From assembly GCA_026129405.1 (NCBI GenBank), contig JAHCID010000004.1:310001-374000 (forward strand): 64,000 bases of DNA, written 5' to 3'. Shown here piece after piece: positions 26,480 to 36,163 of this stretch; position 1 is the first letter of the stretch, and every line of letters starts with the position of its first letter. The translations under genes and the position numbers were made by a program. The notes below the pieces were generated by a model. It was not told where the DNA came from. It did not search any database and saw only the letters and a list, made by a program, of their open reading frames with translations. Source of the DNA: a bacterium (GTDB lineage: Bacteria > Desulfobacterota > Binatia > DP-6).

Positions 26480-26797
26480 GTGGGTAAGAAGCTGTTCGTA
26501 GGCAATTTGTCGTTCAACACCAGCAACGAGGATCTGGAGAGCCTGTTCTCGCAGGCGGGAACGTGCGAGTCGGTCGCCGTCATCACGGACCGCGAGACCG
26601 GCCAGTCGCGCGGCTTCGCGTTCGTCGAGATGGGCAACGCCACCGAGGCGAGCAAGGCGATTGCGCAGTTCAACGGCGCCGAGCTCCAGGGGCGGGCGCT
26701 GAACGTCAGCGAAGCGCGCGAGCGCTCGGCGGGCGGCGGCGGCGGCTTTGGCGGTCGCGGCGGTGGTGGCGGCGGCGGTCGCGGCCGCCGGTACTGA
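26480..26797 (+). CDS. RRM-type RNA-binding protein
   Basis: The 105-residue protein is one RNA recognition motif with RNP2 KLFVGNLSF and RNP1 RGFAFVEM, followed by a glycine/arginine tail (GGGGGFGGRGGGGGGGRGRRY), given in shortened form. It is a typical single-RRM glycine-rich protein of bacteria, likely an RNA chaperone and often cold-induced. The GTG start follows GGAGG 7 bases upstream. Confidence 0.92.
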   Translation: MGKKLFVGNLSFNTSNEDLESLFSQAGTCESVAVITDRETGQSRGFAFVEMGNATEASKAIAQFNGAELQGRALNVSEARERSAGGGGGFGGRGGGGGGGRGRRY

Positions 26798-26819
26798 TCT
26801 CCGATCACATCGCGGTGCC

Positions 26820-26841
26820 CCGGGATGCGTGTGCGTCCCGG
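26820..26841. terminator. hairpin after the RRM gene
   Basis: A stem of 9 pairs (CCGGGATGC with GCGTCCCGG, one G-T wobble) and a GTGT loop lies 22 bases past the stop. No T-tract follows. Confidence 0.55.
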
Positions 26842-26999
26842 AGGCGCCGGCGAGCCGACCGTACGCGCTGCGTGCGAAGCCCATGCGGCACGCCGGCTGG
26901 TCCATCGCGGTCGTGCCCGCCGCCGCAGCGCGATGCGCCCCACCACGTGCATCGATCGAGTGCCGACCACGGCACGACCGTGCCGTTGGCGCGATCCTG

Positions 27000-27280
27000 C
27001 GCATGCGTGATGCCGGCGTCGGCGCCCAGGGCCGAGAGGTTCACGAGCTGGCTCGCGCGTCCGGCGCAGAGGCGCAGGAACGTCTGGAACGCCGTCAGAT
27101 CGCCGACGTCGAGGATCGTCCGGACGTCGCGCTCGACGTACGTCGGACTCGGGACACTAGCTCGGGTACCCGTCGCCGGGCTCGAGCTCACGGTCGTAGA
27201 CGGCGGGCGCAGATCCGCGACAGAGGATGTCCAGCAGGTCCGTCGGCGGCGCGGGAAAATGCCGCACCTCTGGCCCGGCC
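27000..27280 (-). pseudogene. remnant of a DUF4143-type AAA ATPase gene
   Basis: On the minus strand two blocks match the C-terminal half of DUF4143 ATPases: PTDLLDILCRGSAPAVYDRE followed by LEPGDGYPS, then after a frame change TYVERDVRTILDVGDLTAF, QTFLRLCAGRASQLVN and LSALGADAGITHA. Between them sits the 16-base sequence TAGTGTCCCGAGTCCG, which creates a TAG stop. Both the ATP-binding N-terminal half and the C-terminal end are missing. Only about 90 codons remain, between the acyl-CoA ligase end and a non-coding region. It is a clear gene fossil. Confidence 0.72.
27144..27159 (-). repeat. single copy of a 16-base dispersed repeat
   Basis: Read on the minus strand the bases are TAGTGTCCCGAGTCCG. 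The same 16 bases form the left arm of the palindrome at 47341-47377. Here the copy lies within the DUF4143 remnant and supplies a stop codon. Confidence 0.75.
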
Positions 27281-27304
27281 CCGGGGCCGGAGCCGCGCCG
27301 CCGC

Positions 27305-28924
<1,620 letters not shown>

Positions 28925-28937
28925 GGGTACCTCCGGT

Positions 28938-29798
28938 TCAGGCATCGTGCTCGTCGAGGAAGGCGATCAGGGTGTCGGCCAGCGCGTCGGGCTGCTCGAG
29001 ATGCGGGTGGTGGCCGGAGTCGGCGATGACGGCGCGCGTGGCACGCAACGCGACGAGCCGCGCCTCGAGGTCGTCGGCGTCGAGGCGTACGGGGCTCTCG
29101 CTGCCCTCGACGAAGAGGACGGGCGCCGTCACGCGGGCCGCGAAGGCCAGGCCCGCCGCGCGCGAGTAGCCGACCGGCGAGCGCGTCTGGTGCATCGGGT
29201 CGAACTTCCAGGTGCGCTGCCCGCTGCGGGCGCGCGTGCCGTGCTCGGCCATGAGCCGCGTGACGTTGGGGGAGAAGCGCGGGAAGCGCTCGCGCAGCCG
29301 CGACTTCGCCTCGTCGAGCGTCATCGTGCGCGGGTCGCGCTCGGTGGCGCGCTCGAGGTCGGCGATCCAGGCGGCCCAGCGCGACGGCTGGGCGTCGGGG
29401 TCGGCGAGGTCGGGCGGGCCGACGCCGTCGATCAGCGCGAGCGCCGTCACGCGCTCGGGCTCCGTCCCGGCGTACAGCATGGCCGCCGTGGCGCCCATCG
29501 AGTGCGCGACGACCGCGGCGCGGCCGCCGAGCTGGCGGATCAGGAAGCCGAGGTCGGCCGCATAGTCGGCGAAGTGGTAGTAGCCGCCGGCGCCGATCCA
29601 TTCCGAGTCGCCGTGGCCGCGCCAGTCGAGCGCGAAGGCGCGGTAGCCGGCCTGCACGAGGCGCGGCGCGACGAGGTCCCACGTATGCGCATGCTCGAGA
29701 TAGCCGTGCAGGAGGAGCACCACGCGCTGTCCCTCGCCCCACTCGAGCAGATGCTGGCGGAGACGGTTGGCGGTGATGAAGCGCGACTTCGCGGTCAC
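28938..29798 (-). CDS. alpha/beta hydrolase
   Basis: The 286-residue protein has the HG box LLLHGYLEHAHTW, the nucleophile motif VVAHSMGATAAM, and a C-terminal histidine (ADSGHHPHLEQPD). This is the general alpha/beta hydrolase core; the substrate is unknown. Its GTG start overlaps the AhpD-like gene stop by 4 bases, and 13 bases separate it from the acyl-CoA ligase, so ester hydrolysis followed by CoA activation is a plausible sequence. Confidence 0.87.
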   Translation of the reverse strand: MTAKSRFITANRLRQHLLEWGEGQRVVLLLHGYLEHAHTWDLVAPRLVQAGYRAFALDWRGHGDSEWIGAGGYYHFADYAADLGFLIRQLGGRAAVVAHSMGATAAMLYAGTEPERVTALALIDGVGPPDLADPDAQPSRWAAWIADLERATERDPRTMTLDEAKSRLRERFPRFSPNVTRLMAEHGTRARSGQRTWKFDPMHQTRSPVGYSRAAGLAFAARVTAPVLFVEGSESPVRLDADDLEARLVALRATRAVIADSGHHPHLEQPDALADTLIAFLDEHDA

Positions 29799-30343
29799 CG
29801 GGACGACGACACCAGGCGGGCGCCCGCGGGCGCGTCGAGGTCGACCCCGGTGCTCTCGAGCAGGCGCGCGATCATCATGTAGTAGCCGATCGTCAGCAGC
29901 AGCTCGACGACCTCGCGGTCCGAGAAGTGGGCGCGCACCGCGGCCAGCGTCGCGTCCGACGCGCGCACGTCGCGCACGACCTCGGTGGTGAACGCGAGCA
30001 CGGCACGCTCGACGGCGTCGAACGCGGGATCGGCGAGGTCGTCGCGCTCCAGCGCGGCGACCTGTGCGTCGTTCGCGCCCACGGCCTTCGCGATCGGCAC
30101 GTGCTGGGTCCACTCGTACTCGGCGCCGGAGAGCCGGCCGACGCGCAGGATCACCAGCTCGCGCAGGATGGGCGACAGCTGCTGCTTGCCGAGGATGCTC
30201 GTGCCGAGCTGGAGCATCGGCCGGAAGCTGGTTTCGGCGTGGGCCATCATGCGGAAGACGTTCAGGTGGATCGGCAGCCGATCGAACACCTCGCGCACCG
30301 CAGGCGGCGCCGTCTCGGGATCGACATAGGGGAGGCGGGCCAT
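29795..30343 (-). CDS. carboxymuconolactone decarboxylase/AhpD-like protein
   Basis: The 182-residue all-helical protein has LRELVILRVGRLSGAEYEWTQH, a CMD-family active-region motif but without the CxxC of true AhpD peroxidases. Family members of this kind are of uncertain activity. It is the first gene of a three-gene minus-strand operon with the alpha/beta hydrolase and acyl-CoA ligase. Confidence 0.85.
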   Translation of the reverse strand: MARLPYVDPETAPPAVREVFDRLPIHLNVFRMMAHAETSFRPMLQLGTSILGKQQLSPILRELVILRVGRLSGAEYEWTQHVPIAKAVGANDAQVAALERDDLADPAFDAVERAVLAFTTEVVRDVRASDATLAAVRAHFSDREVVELLLTIGYYMMIARLLESTGVDLDAPAGARLVSSSR

Positions 30344-30454
30344 GCGCGCAGCTATCGCACGGCCCGCCGGAGGGGCAAGCCCCTGCACGAAGGGTCTGGC
30401 GGTGGCCGCGCGACGGCGTAGAGTACGAGCCCGCCCGACACGGAGATCGACCCG

Positions 30455-31492
30455 ATGCGCGACTTCGCCTGTCCCAACTGCGGCCAGCGCCTGGCCTTCG
30501 AGAACTCGGTGTGCCTCGGCTGCGAGAGCCCGATCGGCTTCGACCCCGCCACCCGCGGGTTCGTCGTCGTCGACGCGGCCGGCGCCACGCGGGACGACCC
30601 GCCGCGACGGATGTGCGCCAACCTCGGCGTCGCCGGCTGCAACTGGATCGCGCCCGCCGAGGCCGCCGGCGGCCTGTGCCGCTCGTGCTCGCTGACGCGC
30701 ACGCGGCCCGCCGCCGGCGACGCCGCCATGCCGGCCTTCGCCGAGGCCGAGACCGCCAAGCGCCGCCTGGTCGTCGAGCTCGTCGATCTGGGCCTGCCGA
30801 TCGACGATCGCACGGTCGATCCCGAGCGCGGCCTCGCGTTCGATCTCCTCTCGAGCACGGAGGGCACGGTGACGACGGGCCACGCGGACGGCGTCATCAC
30901 GCTCGACCTCGCCGAGGGCGACGACGTCCACCGCGAGCGGCTGCGCGTCGCGATGGCCGAGCCGTACCGCACGCTGCTCGGCCACTTCCGCCACGAGATC
31001 GGGCACTACTACTGGTTCGTGCTCGTCGACCGGGGCGGCGCGCGGGCCGACTTCGAGGCCCTCTTCGGGGATGCCGACGCCGACTACCAGGCGGCGCTCG
31101 ACCGTCACTACGCGGAGGGCGCGCCGGCAGGCTGGGAGGAGCGCTTCGTGTCGGCCTACGCCACCATGCATCCGGCCGAGGACTGGGCCGAGACCTTCGC
31201 GCACTATCTCCACATCCGCGACACGCTCGACACCGCCGCCGCCTTCGGCTTCGCGCCGGCGGGCGCGACCGCGACCCAGCCGCTCGCGGGCGATCCCGGC
31301 TTCGACCGCATGATCGCCCTGTGGCTGCCGCTGGCGTGGGCGCTCAACATGCTGAACCGCTCCATGGGGCACGCGGACCTCTACCCCTTCGTCCTGCCGC
31401 CCGCCGTGCTTGACAAGATGCGGCTCGTCCACCGCCTGGTCGCGACCCGCGAGGCGCCGGCGGCGGCGAACGCGAGCCCGCCCGCGGCCTGA
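30455..31492 (+). CDS. zinc-binding metallopeptidase-family protein
   Basis: The 345-residue protein begins with a zinc ribbon (CPNCG near 6-10 and CLGC near 20-23), has a further cysteine pair (CRSC), and a metallopeptidase motif HEIGH (residues 180-184) with a downstream Glu (EDWAETFAHY, about 242-246) as likely third ligand. This fits the uncharacterised zinc-binding metallopeptidase family with an N-terminal ribbon. No signal peptide is present. It is divergently placed from the AhpD-like gene with 111 bases between. Confidence 0.82.
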   Translation: MRDFACPNCGQRLAFENSVCLGCESPIGFDPATRGFVVVDAAGATRDDPPRRMCANLGVAGCNWIAPAEAAGGLCRSCSLTRTRPAAGDAAMPAFAEAETAKRRLVVELVDLGLPIDDRTVDPERGLAFDLLSSTEGTVTTGHADGVITLDLAEGDDVHRERLRVAMAEPYRTLLGHFRHEIGHYYWFVLVDRGGARADFEALFGDADADYQAALDRHYAEGAPAGWEERFVSAYATMHPAEDWAETFAHYLHIRDTLDTAAAFGFAPAGATATQPLAGDPGFDRMIALWLPLAWALNMLNRSMGHADLYPFVLPPAVLDKMRLVHRLVATREAPAAANASPPAA

Positions 31493-31535
31493 CGTCGCCT
31501 TGCGCCGCGGCGCGCCGGCCCGCTACTGCGGGCGC

Positions 31536-32339
31536 GTGCCGCCGTCGTCGCCCGCCGTGCTCGTCACCGGCGCCTCCTCTGGGATCGGCGCCGCCACGGC
31601 GGCGCTGCTCGCGGCCCGCGGCTTCCGCGTCTGGGGCACGAGCCGGCGGCCGCCCGCCGACGCGGGGCCGATCCGCTGGGTGGCGATGGACGTGTGCGAC
31701 GAGGCCGCGGCCCGGGCCGGCGTCGCGCGCGTCGCCGACGAGGCGGGCGGCACGCTCGACGGGCTCGTCTGCAACGCGGGGATGGGCATCTTCGGCAGCG
31801 TCGAGGAGGTCTCGCTCGTGCGGGCCCACGCGCAGTTCGAGACCAACGTCTTCGGCACGCTCGCGCCGCTGCGCGCCGCCCTGCCGGGCATGCGGCGCCG
31901 TGGGGCCGGGCGGATCGTCGTCGTGGGCTCGCTCGCGGGCCGCGCGCCGATCCCGTTCCAGGCCCACTACTCGGCGACCAAGGCGGCGCTCGACGCATTC
32001 GTCCTGGCGCTGCGGGTCGAGCTGGCGCCGACCGGTGTCTCGGTGTCGCTCGTCGAGCCGGGCGACATCCGCACGGCGTTCAACGACGCGACCGACTGGG
32101 GCGAGCCGTCCGTCGCCTACGCCGAGCGGCAGCGGGCCTGCGAGGCGGTGATCCGGGCGTCGCTCGAGGCCGCGCCGGGTCCCGAGGTCGTGGCGGCGGC
32201 CGTGCTGCGCGCGCTCACCGCACGCCGGCCGCGCGTGCGCTATCCGGTCGGGCCGGCGTCGCGTCTCGTGCCGCTCGTGCGCCGGCTGCTGCCCGACGCG
32301 CTCGCGCTACGCATCCTGCGGGCGCACTTCCGGGTCTGA
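31536..32339 (+). CDS. short-chain dehydrogenase/reductase
   Basis: The 267-residue protein has the SDR dinucleotide site VLVTGASSGIGAATAALLA, the NAG motif (VCNAGMG), catalytic Ser (VVGSLAG), and YxxxK as YSATK. It would oxidise or reduce an alcohol/ketone with NAD(P)(H). The substrate is unknown. The start is the GTG just before the first strand; no ribosome site decides it. Confidence 0.87.
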   Translation: MPPSSPAVLVTGASSGIGAATAALLAARGFRVWGTSRRPPADAGPIRWVAMDVCDEAAARAGVARVADEAGGTLDGLVCNAGMGIFGSVEEVSLVRAHAQFETNVFGTLAPLRAALPGMRRRGAGRIVVVGSLAGRAPIPFQAHYSATKAALDAFVLALRVELAPTGVSVSLVEPGDIRTAFNDATDWGEPSVAYAERQRACEAVIRASLEAAPGPEVVAAAVLRALTARRPRVRYPVGPASRLVPLVRRLLPDALALRILRAHFRV

Positions 32340-32405
32340 GCGGACCGTGCTACGGGGCCGGAACGCGCTGGCGCTCGCCGGCATGAGCGGTGCGAGGAGG
32401 AGACG

Positions 32406-32852
32406 ATGGAGCGAAGCCTGAACCGACGCGAGGTGCTGGCCGGGGCGGGAGCCCTGATGGTCGCGGGAGCCCCGGAGATCGTGCTGGCCAAGGACGAGGC
32501 GCCGGCGACGCCGCCCGCGAAGGCCAACGCCGCGCTGATCGCGGCCTCGCTCGCCTGCGTCGAGGCCGGCGACGCCTGCGTCGCCCACTGCCTCATGGAG
32601 TTCAAGCGGGGCGACACCATGCTCGCCGACTGCGCCGCCAGCGTCGAGCGCATGCTCGCCGTCTGCAACGCGACGGCGCGCCTCGCCGCCCTGGGCTCGA
32701 CGCATCTCGCGGCCTTCGTCGCGGTGTGCGCCGACGTCTGCCGCGATTGCGAGGCCGAGTGCCGCAAGCACGCCTCGCATCACGCCGTGTGCAAGACGTG
32801 CGCGGACGCCTGCGCCGGCTTCATCGCCGCCGCCAAGCCGACGCCGGCCTGA
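32406..32852 (+). CDS. four-helix-bundle copper-storage protein (Csp-like)
   Basis: The 148-residue product starts with a twin-arginine-like leader (NRREVLAGAGALMVAGA), so it is probably exported folded by Tat. The mature part has 12 cysteines (51, 58, 62, 76, 87, 108, 112, 115, 119, 129, 132, 136) spaced on helices as in Csp1, which fills its core with Cu(I). It is preceded by GAGGAGACG. No copper pump or regulator is adjacent. Confidence 0.85.
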   Translation: MERSLNRREVLAGAGALMVAGAPEIVLAKDEAPATPPAKANAALIAASLACVEAGDACVAHCLMEFKRGDTMLADCAASVERMLAVCNATARLAALGSTHLAAFVAVCADVCRDCEAECRKHASHHAVCKTCADACAGFIAAAKPTPA

Positions 32853-32867
32853 AGGCACGCCGGCGGC

Positions 32868-34199
32868 TCAGGCGCCGGGACGTTGCGGCGCCCGCGCGCG
32901 CTGCCGTACCACCCGGTCGACGCGCTCGTCGAGCATCCCGAAGACGCCGACGAGCGTCCGCACGACGAGCCGTCGCAGCAGCCCGCTCGGCGGCAACGGC
33001 ACCTTGCGGTGCGCCCACAGCGCCGCACCCGGTCCCGGGCGCCCGGCCATGAGGTCCGCGAGCATCGTGCCCGCGTAGCTCGCGAGCGCGATGCCGTGGC
33101 CGGCGTAGGCCGCCGAGTACCACAGGTTGCCGGCGCGGCCCGTGCGCCCGATCGCCGGCAGGAAGTCGAGCGCGAAGCCGAGCGGCCCGCCCCAGCGCGC
33201 GACGACGGGCACCTCGGAGAGCGTCGGGAAGCGCTCGCGGAAGGCGCGCTCGATCTCGGCGTCGATGGCCGCAGCGTCGGCGGGGTCGTGGCCGGCGGCG
33301 GCCGCACGCACGGTCTTCGAGCCGCCGACGATGGCGCCGTCGGCGGTGAGCCGATAGCTCTCCAGCATCTCGTGCGCCGTGTAGATGCCCTCGCGGCCCG
33401 ACCAGCCGATGCTCGCCCGCTGCGCCGGCCCGAGCGGCGCGGTGCGGAAGAGACGCACGTGGATCGGCATCACGAGGTGATGCAGGCGGCCGAGCGTCGG
33501 CGTCCAGGCGTTCGTCGCCAGTACGACGTCGCGCGCGCGCAGGCGGCCGCCGGGCGTCGTCACCACCGCCGGACGGTCGTCGCCGATGGCGGTGACGGGT
33601 GAGCCCTCGTGCAGGACGACGCCGGCGTCGAGCGCCGCCTGCCGCAGCCCGAGCACGTAGCGGCCCGGGTCGAGGATGCCGCCGCGCTTCCAGAGCAGGC
33701 CGCGCGTGAAGGCGGGGGGCAGGTCGCGTGCCCGCATCGCCGCTAGCTCGAGCAGCTCGGCGTCGAGCCCGAGGGTGGCAGCGGCGCGTGCGGCCTTGTC
33801 GAGGACGCCGTGCTGGGCCGGGTCGACGGCGGCCATGACGTTGCCGACGGGCTCGTAGTCGCAGGCGATGGCGTGGGTCGCGATGAGCCCCTCGACGTGG
33901 GCGATGGCCGTCTCGACGAGGCCGACCAGCGCTCGGCCGCGGGTGCGGCCGAACAGCGTGGCGAGCGTCGGCAGGTCCTTGCCGATGACCGGCGTCAGGT
34001 GGCCGGCGTTGCGACCGCTGGCGCCGAAGCCCGCGTGCGTCGACTCGAGCACCGTCACGCCGCGGCCCGCGGCGCGCAGCGCGAGGGCGGTGGAGAGGCC
34101 CGTGAAGCCGGCGCCGACGACGACCACGTCGGCGTCGCCGTCGCCGACGAGCGGCGGCGCCGGCGGCGGGAGCGTCTGCAGCCAGGGGCTCGCGGGCAC
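32868..34199 (-). CDS. DadA-type FAD-dependent amine/amino-acid oxidoreductase
   Basis: The 443-residue protein has the FAD site DVVVVGAGFTGLSTALAL near 24-41, GxASGRNAGHLTP (substrate-side loop) near 60-72 and a C-terminal FAD contact (WYSAAYAGHGIALASYAGTM). The layout is that of the DadA/PuuB group acting on amino acids or polyamine derivatives. It starts at GTG. Its 3' end converges on the Csp gene with a 15-base gap. Confidence 0.85.
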   Translation of the reverse strand: MPASPWLQTLPPPAPPLVGDGDADVVVVGAGFTGLSTALALRAAGRGVTVLESTHAGFGASGRNAGHLTPVIGKDLPTLATLFGRTRGRALVGLVETAIAHVEGLIATHAIACDYEPVGNVMAAVDPAQHGVLDKAARAAATLGLDAELLELAAMRARDLPPAFTRGLLWKRGGILDPGRYVLGLRQAALDAGVVLHEGSPVTAIGDDRPAVVTTPGGRLRARDVVLATNAWTPTLGRLHHLVMPIHVRLFRTAPLGPAQRASIGWSGREGIYTAHEMLESYRLTADGAIVGGSKTVRAAAAGHDPADAAAIDAEIERAFRERFPTLSEVPVVARWGGPLGFALDFLPAIGRTGRAGNLWYSAAYAGHGIALASYAGTMLADLMAGRPGPGAALWAHRKVPLPPSGLLRRLVVRTLVGVFGMLDERVDRVVRQRARAPQRPGA

Positions 34200-34285
34200 G
34201 GGTTTTCATCGCGCGCGAGAGCAATGCTGGCAAGCCGCGCGTGCCTTGCTGCGGCCGCGCGCGGTACGGTACGTCTGCCGGCCGG

Positions 34286-35464
34286 ATGTTCGAGCTCGAG
34301 TTCACGCCGGCCGAAGAGGCGTTTCGCCGCGAGCTGCGCGACTTCCTCGCGCAGCACCTGCCGGCGGAGCGGCCGCCCGAGGACGAGGAGGCCCGGCGCG
34401 AGTACCAGCGACGCTGGCAGCAGACGCTCGCCGGCGGCGGCTGGGTCGGCATCCAATGGCCGCGCGAGCACGGCGGCCGCGCCGCGTCGCTGAACGAGCA
34501 GATCATCTTCACCGAGGAGATGGCGCGGGTCCGCGCGCCGGAGATCCTCGACGCCGTCGCCGTGAACATCGTCGGGTCCGTGCTGCTGCACGCCGGGACC
34601 GATGCGCAGAAGCGCCGCTTCCTGCCGCGCATCCTGCCGGCCGACGAGGTGTGGTGTCTCGGCTTCTCGGAGCCCAACGCCGGCAGCGATCTCGCCTCGC
34701 TGCGCTGCCGCGCCGTGCGCGACGGCGACGAGTGGGTCGTCAGCGGCCAGAAGGTGTGGTCGAGCAAGGCGCACTTCGCCGACTGGCTGCTGCTGCTCGT
34801 GCGCACCGATCCCGACGTGCCGCGGCACAAGGGCATCACCTGTCTCGTCGTCGACATGCACGCGCCCGGCGTCACCTGGCGGCCGCTGGTGCAGATCAGC
34901 GGCCGGCGCGAGTTCAACGAGGTGTTCCTGGAAGAGGTGCGGGTCCCGGTCGCCGACACCGTCGGCGCGGTGAACGCGGGCTGGCCGCTGATCCGCGCGG
35001 CGCTGGCGCACGAGCGCGGCACGCTGTGGGCGTTCGATTTCAAGATCCGCCTGCAGAACGGCGCGCGTGCGCTCTGCGACCTCTATCGCCGCGCCGCCGC
35101 CGGCGACGGCGGCCGCACCGACCTCGCGGCGCTGCGCGGGCAGGTGGCGCAGGCGTGGATCGAGTCGCAGGTGTTCGCGGCGCACACGCTGCGCCTCCTG
35201 CCGAAGCTGCACGCCGGCGACGCCGGGGCCGACGCCGCACTGCAGAAGCTCTTCGGCAGCGAGGTGCAGCAGCGTGCCTGCGAGCTGGCGATGCAGCTCG
35301 AAGGCCCGTGGGCGCAGCTCGGCGTCGGCGAGGCGCAGGCCCTCGACGCCGGCGAGCCCCAGGAGCGCTACCTCTACTCGCGCTCGGTGACGATCTCGTC
35401 GGGCACCTCCGAGGTGCTGCGCGGCCTCATCGCGCAGCAGGCGCTCGGGCTGCCGCGCGGCTGA
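34286..35464 (+). CDS. acyl-CoA dehydrogenase
   Basis: The 392-residue flavoprotein has LGFSEPNAGSDLASLRCRAV and DEWVVSGQKVWSS in the middle domain and SSGTSEVLRGLIAQQALGLPRG (outlined) at the C terminus, with all hallmarks of the family. It is the third acyl-CoA dehydrogenase in the window and lies alone, divergent from the DadA-type gene. ATG at 34286 is used; an in-frame ATG 45 bases upstream adds a tail without similarity. Confidence 0.9.
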   Translation: MFELEFTPAEEAFRRELRDFLAQHLPAERPPEDEEARREYQRRWQQTLAGGGWVGIQWPREHGGRAASLNEQIIFTEEMARVRAPEILDAVAVNIVGSVLLHAGTDAQKRRFLPRILPADEVWCLGFSEPNAGSDLASLRCRAVRDGDEWVVSGQKVWSSKAHFADWLLLLVRTDPDVPRHKGITCLVVDMHAPGVTWRPLVQISGRREFNEVFLEEVRVPVADTVGAVNAGWPLIRAALAHERGTLWAFDFKIRLQNGARALCDLYRRAAAGDGGRTDLAALRGQVAQAWIESQVFAAHTLRLLPKLHAGDAGADAALQKLFGSEVQQRACELAMQLEGPWAQLGVGEAQALDAGEPQERYLYSRSVTISSGTSEVLRGLIAQQALGLPRG

Positions 35465-35471
35465 GCCGCGC

Positions 35472-36158
35472 TCAGCGCGGCGTGGCGGCGCGCGCGGCGG
35501 CCGTGAGGTCGACCGTCGGCGTCGTGCAGGGCTGGCCGGGGCGGTGCCAGTAGCGCAGCACGTCGCGCTCGCGCCCGAGCGCCAGCACCGTCGACGAGAC
35601 GGTGCCGTAGGCACGGCCGTGGTGGCAGAGCCCGTTCGTCCCGCCCGCGGTGCCGTGGTCGCACAAGAGCGGGAAGTCGGCCGGGGCGTCGTCGTCGAGC
35701 AGCAGGCGCACGCGGGCGCCGCGCGGCGTCGCCTCGTGGCCGAACGGCTCGTTGACGATCGCGTGCGCGCCCGGGCCGAGCAGCACGGGGCCGAGCACGC
35801 GGCCGCCGCCGAGGTGGGTGACGACGCGGGCGCCGTCTTCGTCGACGATCAGCAGGTTGAAGGCGTTCCACGCGTCGAGTCGATCGGGCAGCCGGCCGGC
35901 GAGCGCGAGCAGCGGCAGCTCGCCGCGGCTCCGTGCGCCCGCGTCGCGCGGCGCCTCGGCGACGTTGGTCAGCGCAGCGAGCCGCCCGTTCCCGACCGCG
36001 AGCCAGGTGCCGCCCGCGCGCCGGTCGCGACCGGCGAAGATGCCCGGGGCGACGGGCATGGGATCGTCGGCGGCGCGGTCGCGGAACTCGTCGCGGTTGG
36101 CGGCGAGGCGCACGGGCTCGGCGGCCTCGGGATCGAGCCGCAGGACGATCGTACACAT
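35472..36158 (-). CDS. NRDE (TANGO2-like) protein
   Basis: The 228-residue protein begins MCTIVLRL with the conserved N-terminal Cys and has the family name motif ANRDEF, plus GGTWLAV and TNV further on. It matches the NRDE/TANGO2 family, whose enzymatic role is unclear although eukaryotic members affect lipid or haem handling. The stop is 8 bases from the convergent dehydrogenase stop. Confidence 0.87.
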   Translation of the reverse strand: MCTIVLRLDPEAAEPVRLAANRDEFRDRAADDPMPVAPGIFAGRDRRAGGTWLAVGNGRLAALTNVAEAPRDAGARSRGELPLLALAGRLPDRLDAWNAFNLLIVDEDGARVVTHLGGGRVLGPVLLGPGAHAIVNEPFGHEATPRGARVRLLLDDDAPADFPLLCDHGTAGGTNGLCHHGRAYGTVSSTVLALGRERDVLRYWHRPGQPCTTPTVDLTAAARAATPR

Positions 36159-36163
36159 GCGGC

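Noticed and set aside
23120-27004. A 1294-codon open frame on the minus strand opposite the lipase and Ig-like genes
   Set aside because: Its product is Arg/Ala/Val-rich with no recognisable domain and mirrors high-GC codon bias of the real plus-strand genes, which have signal peptides and domains.
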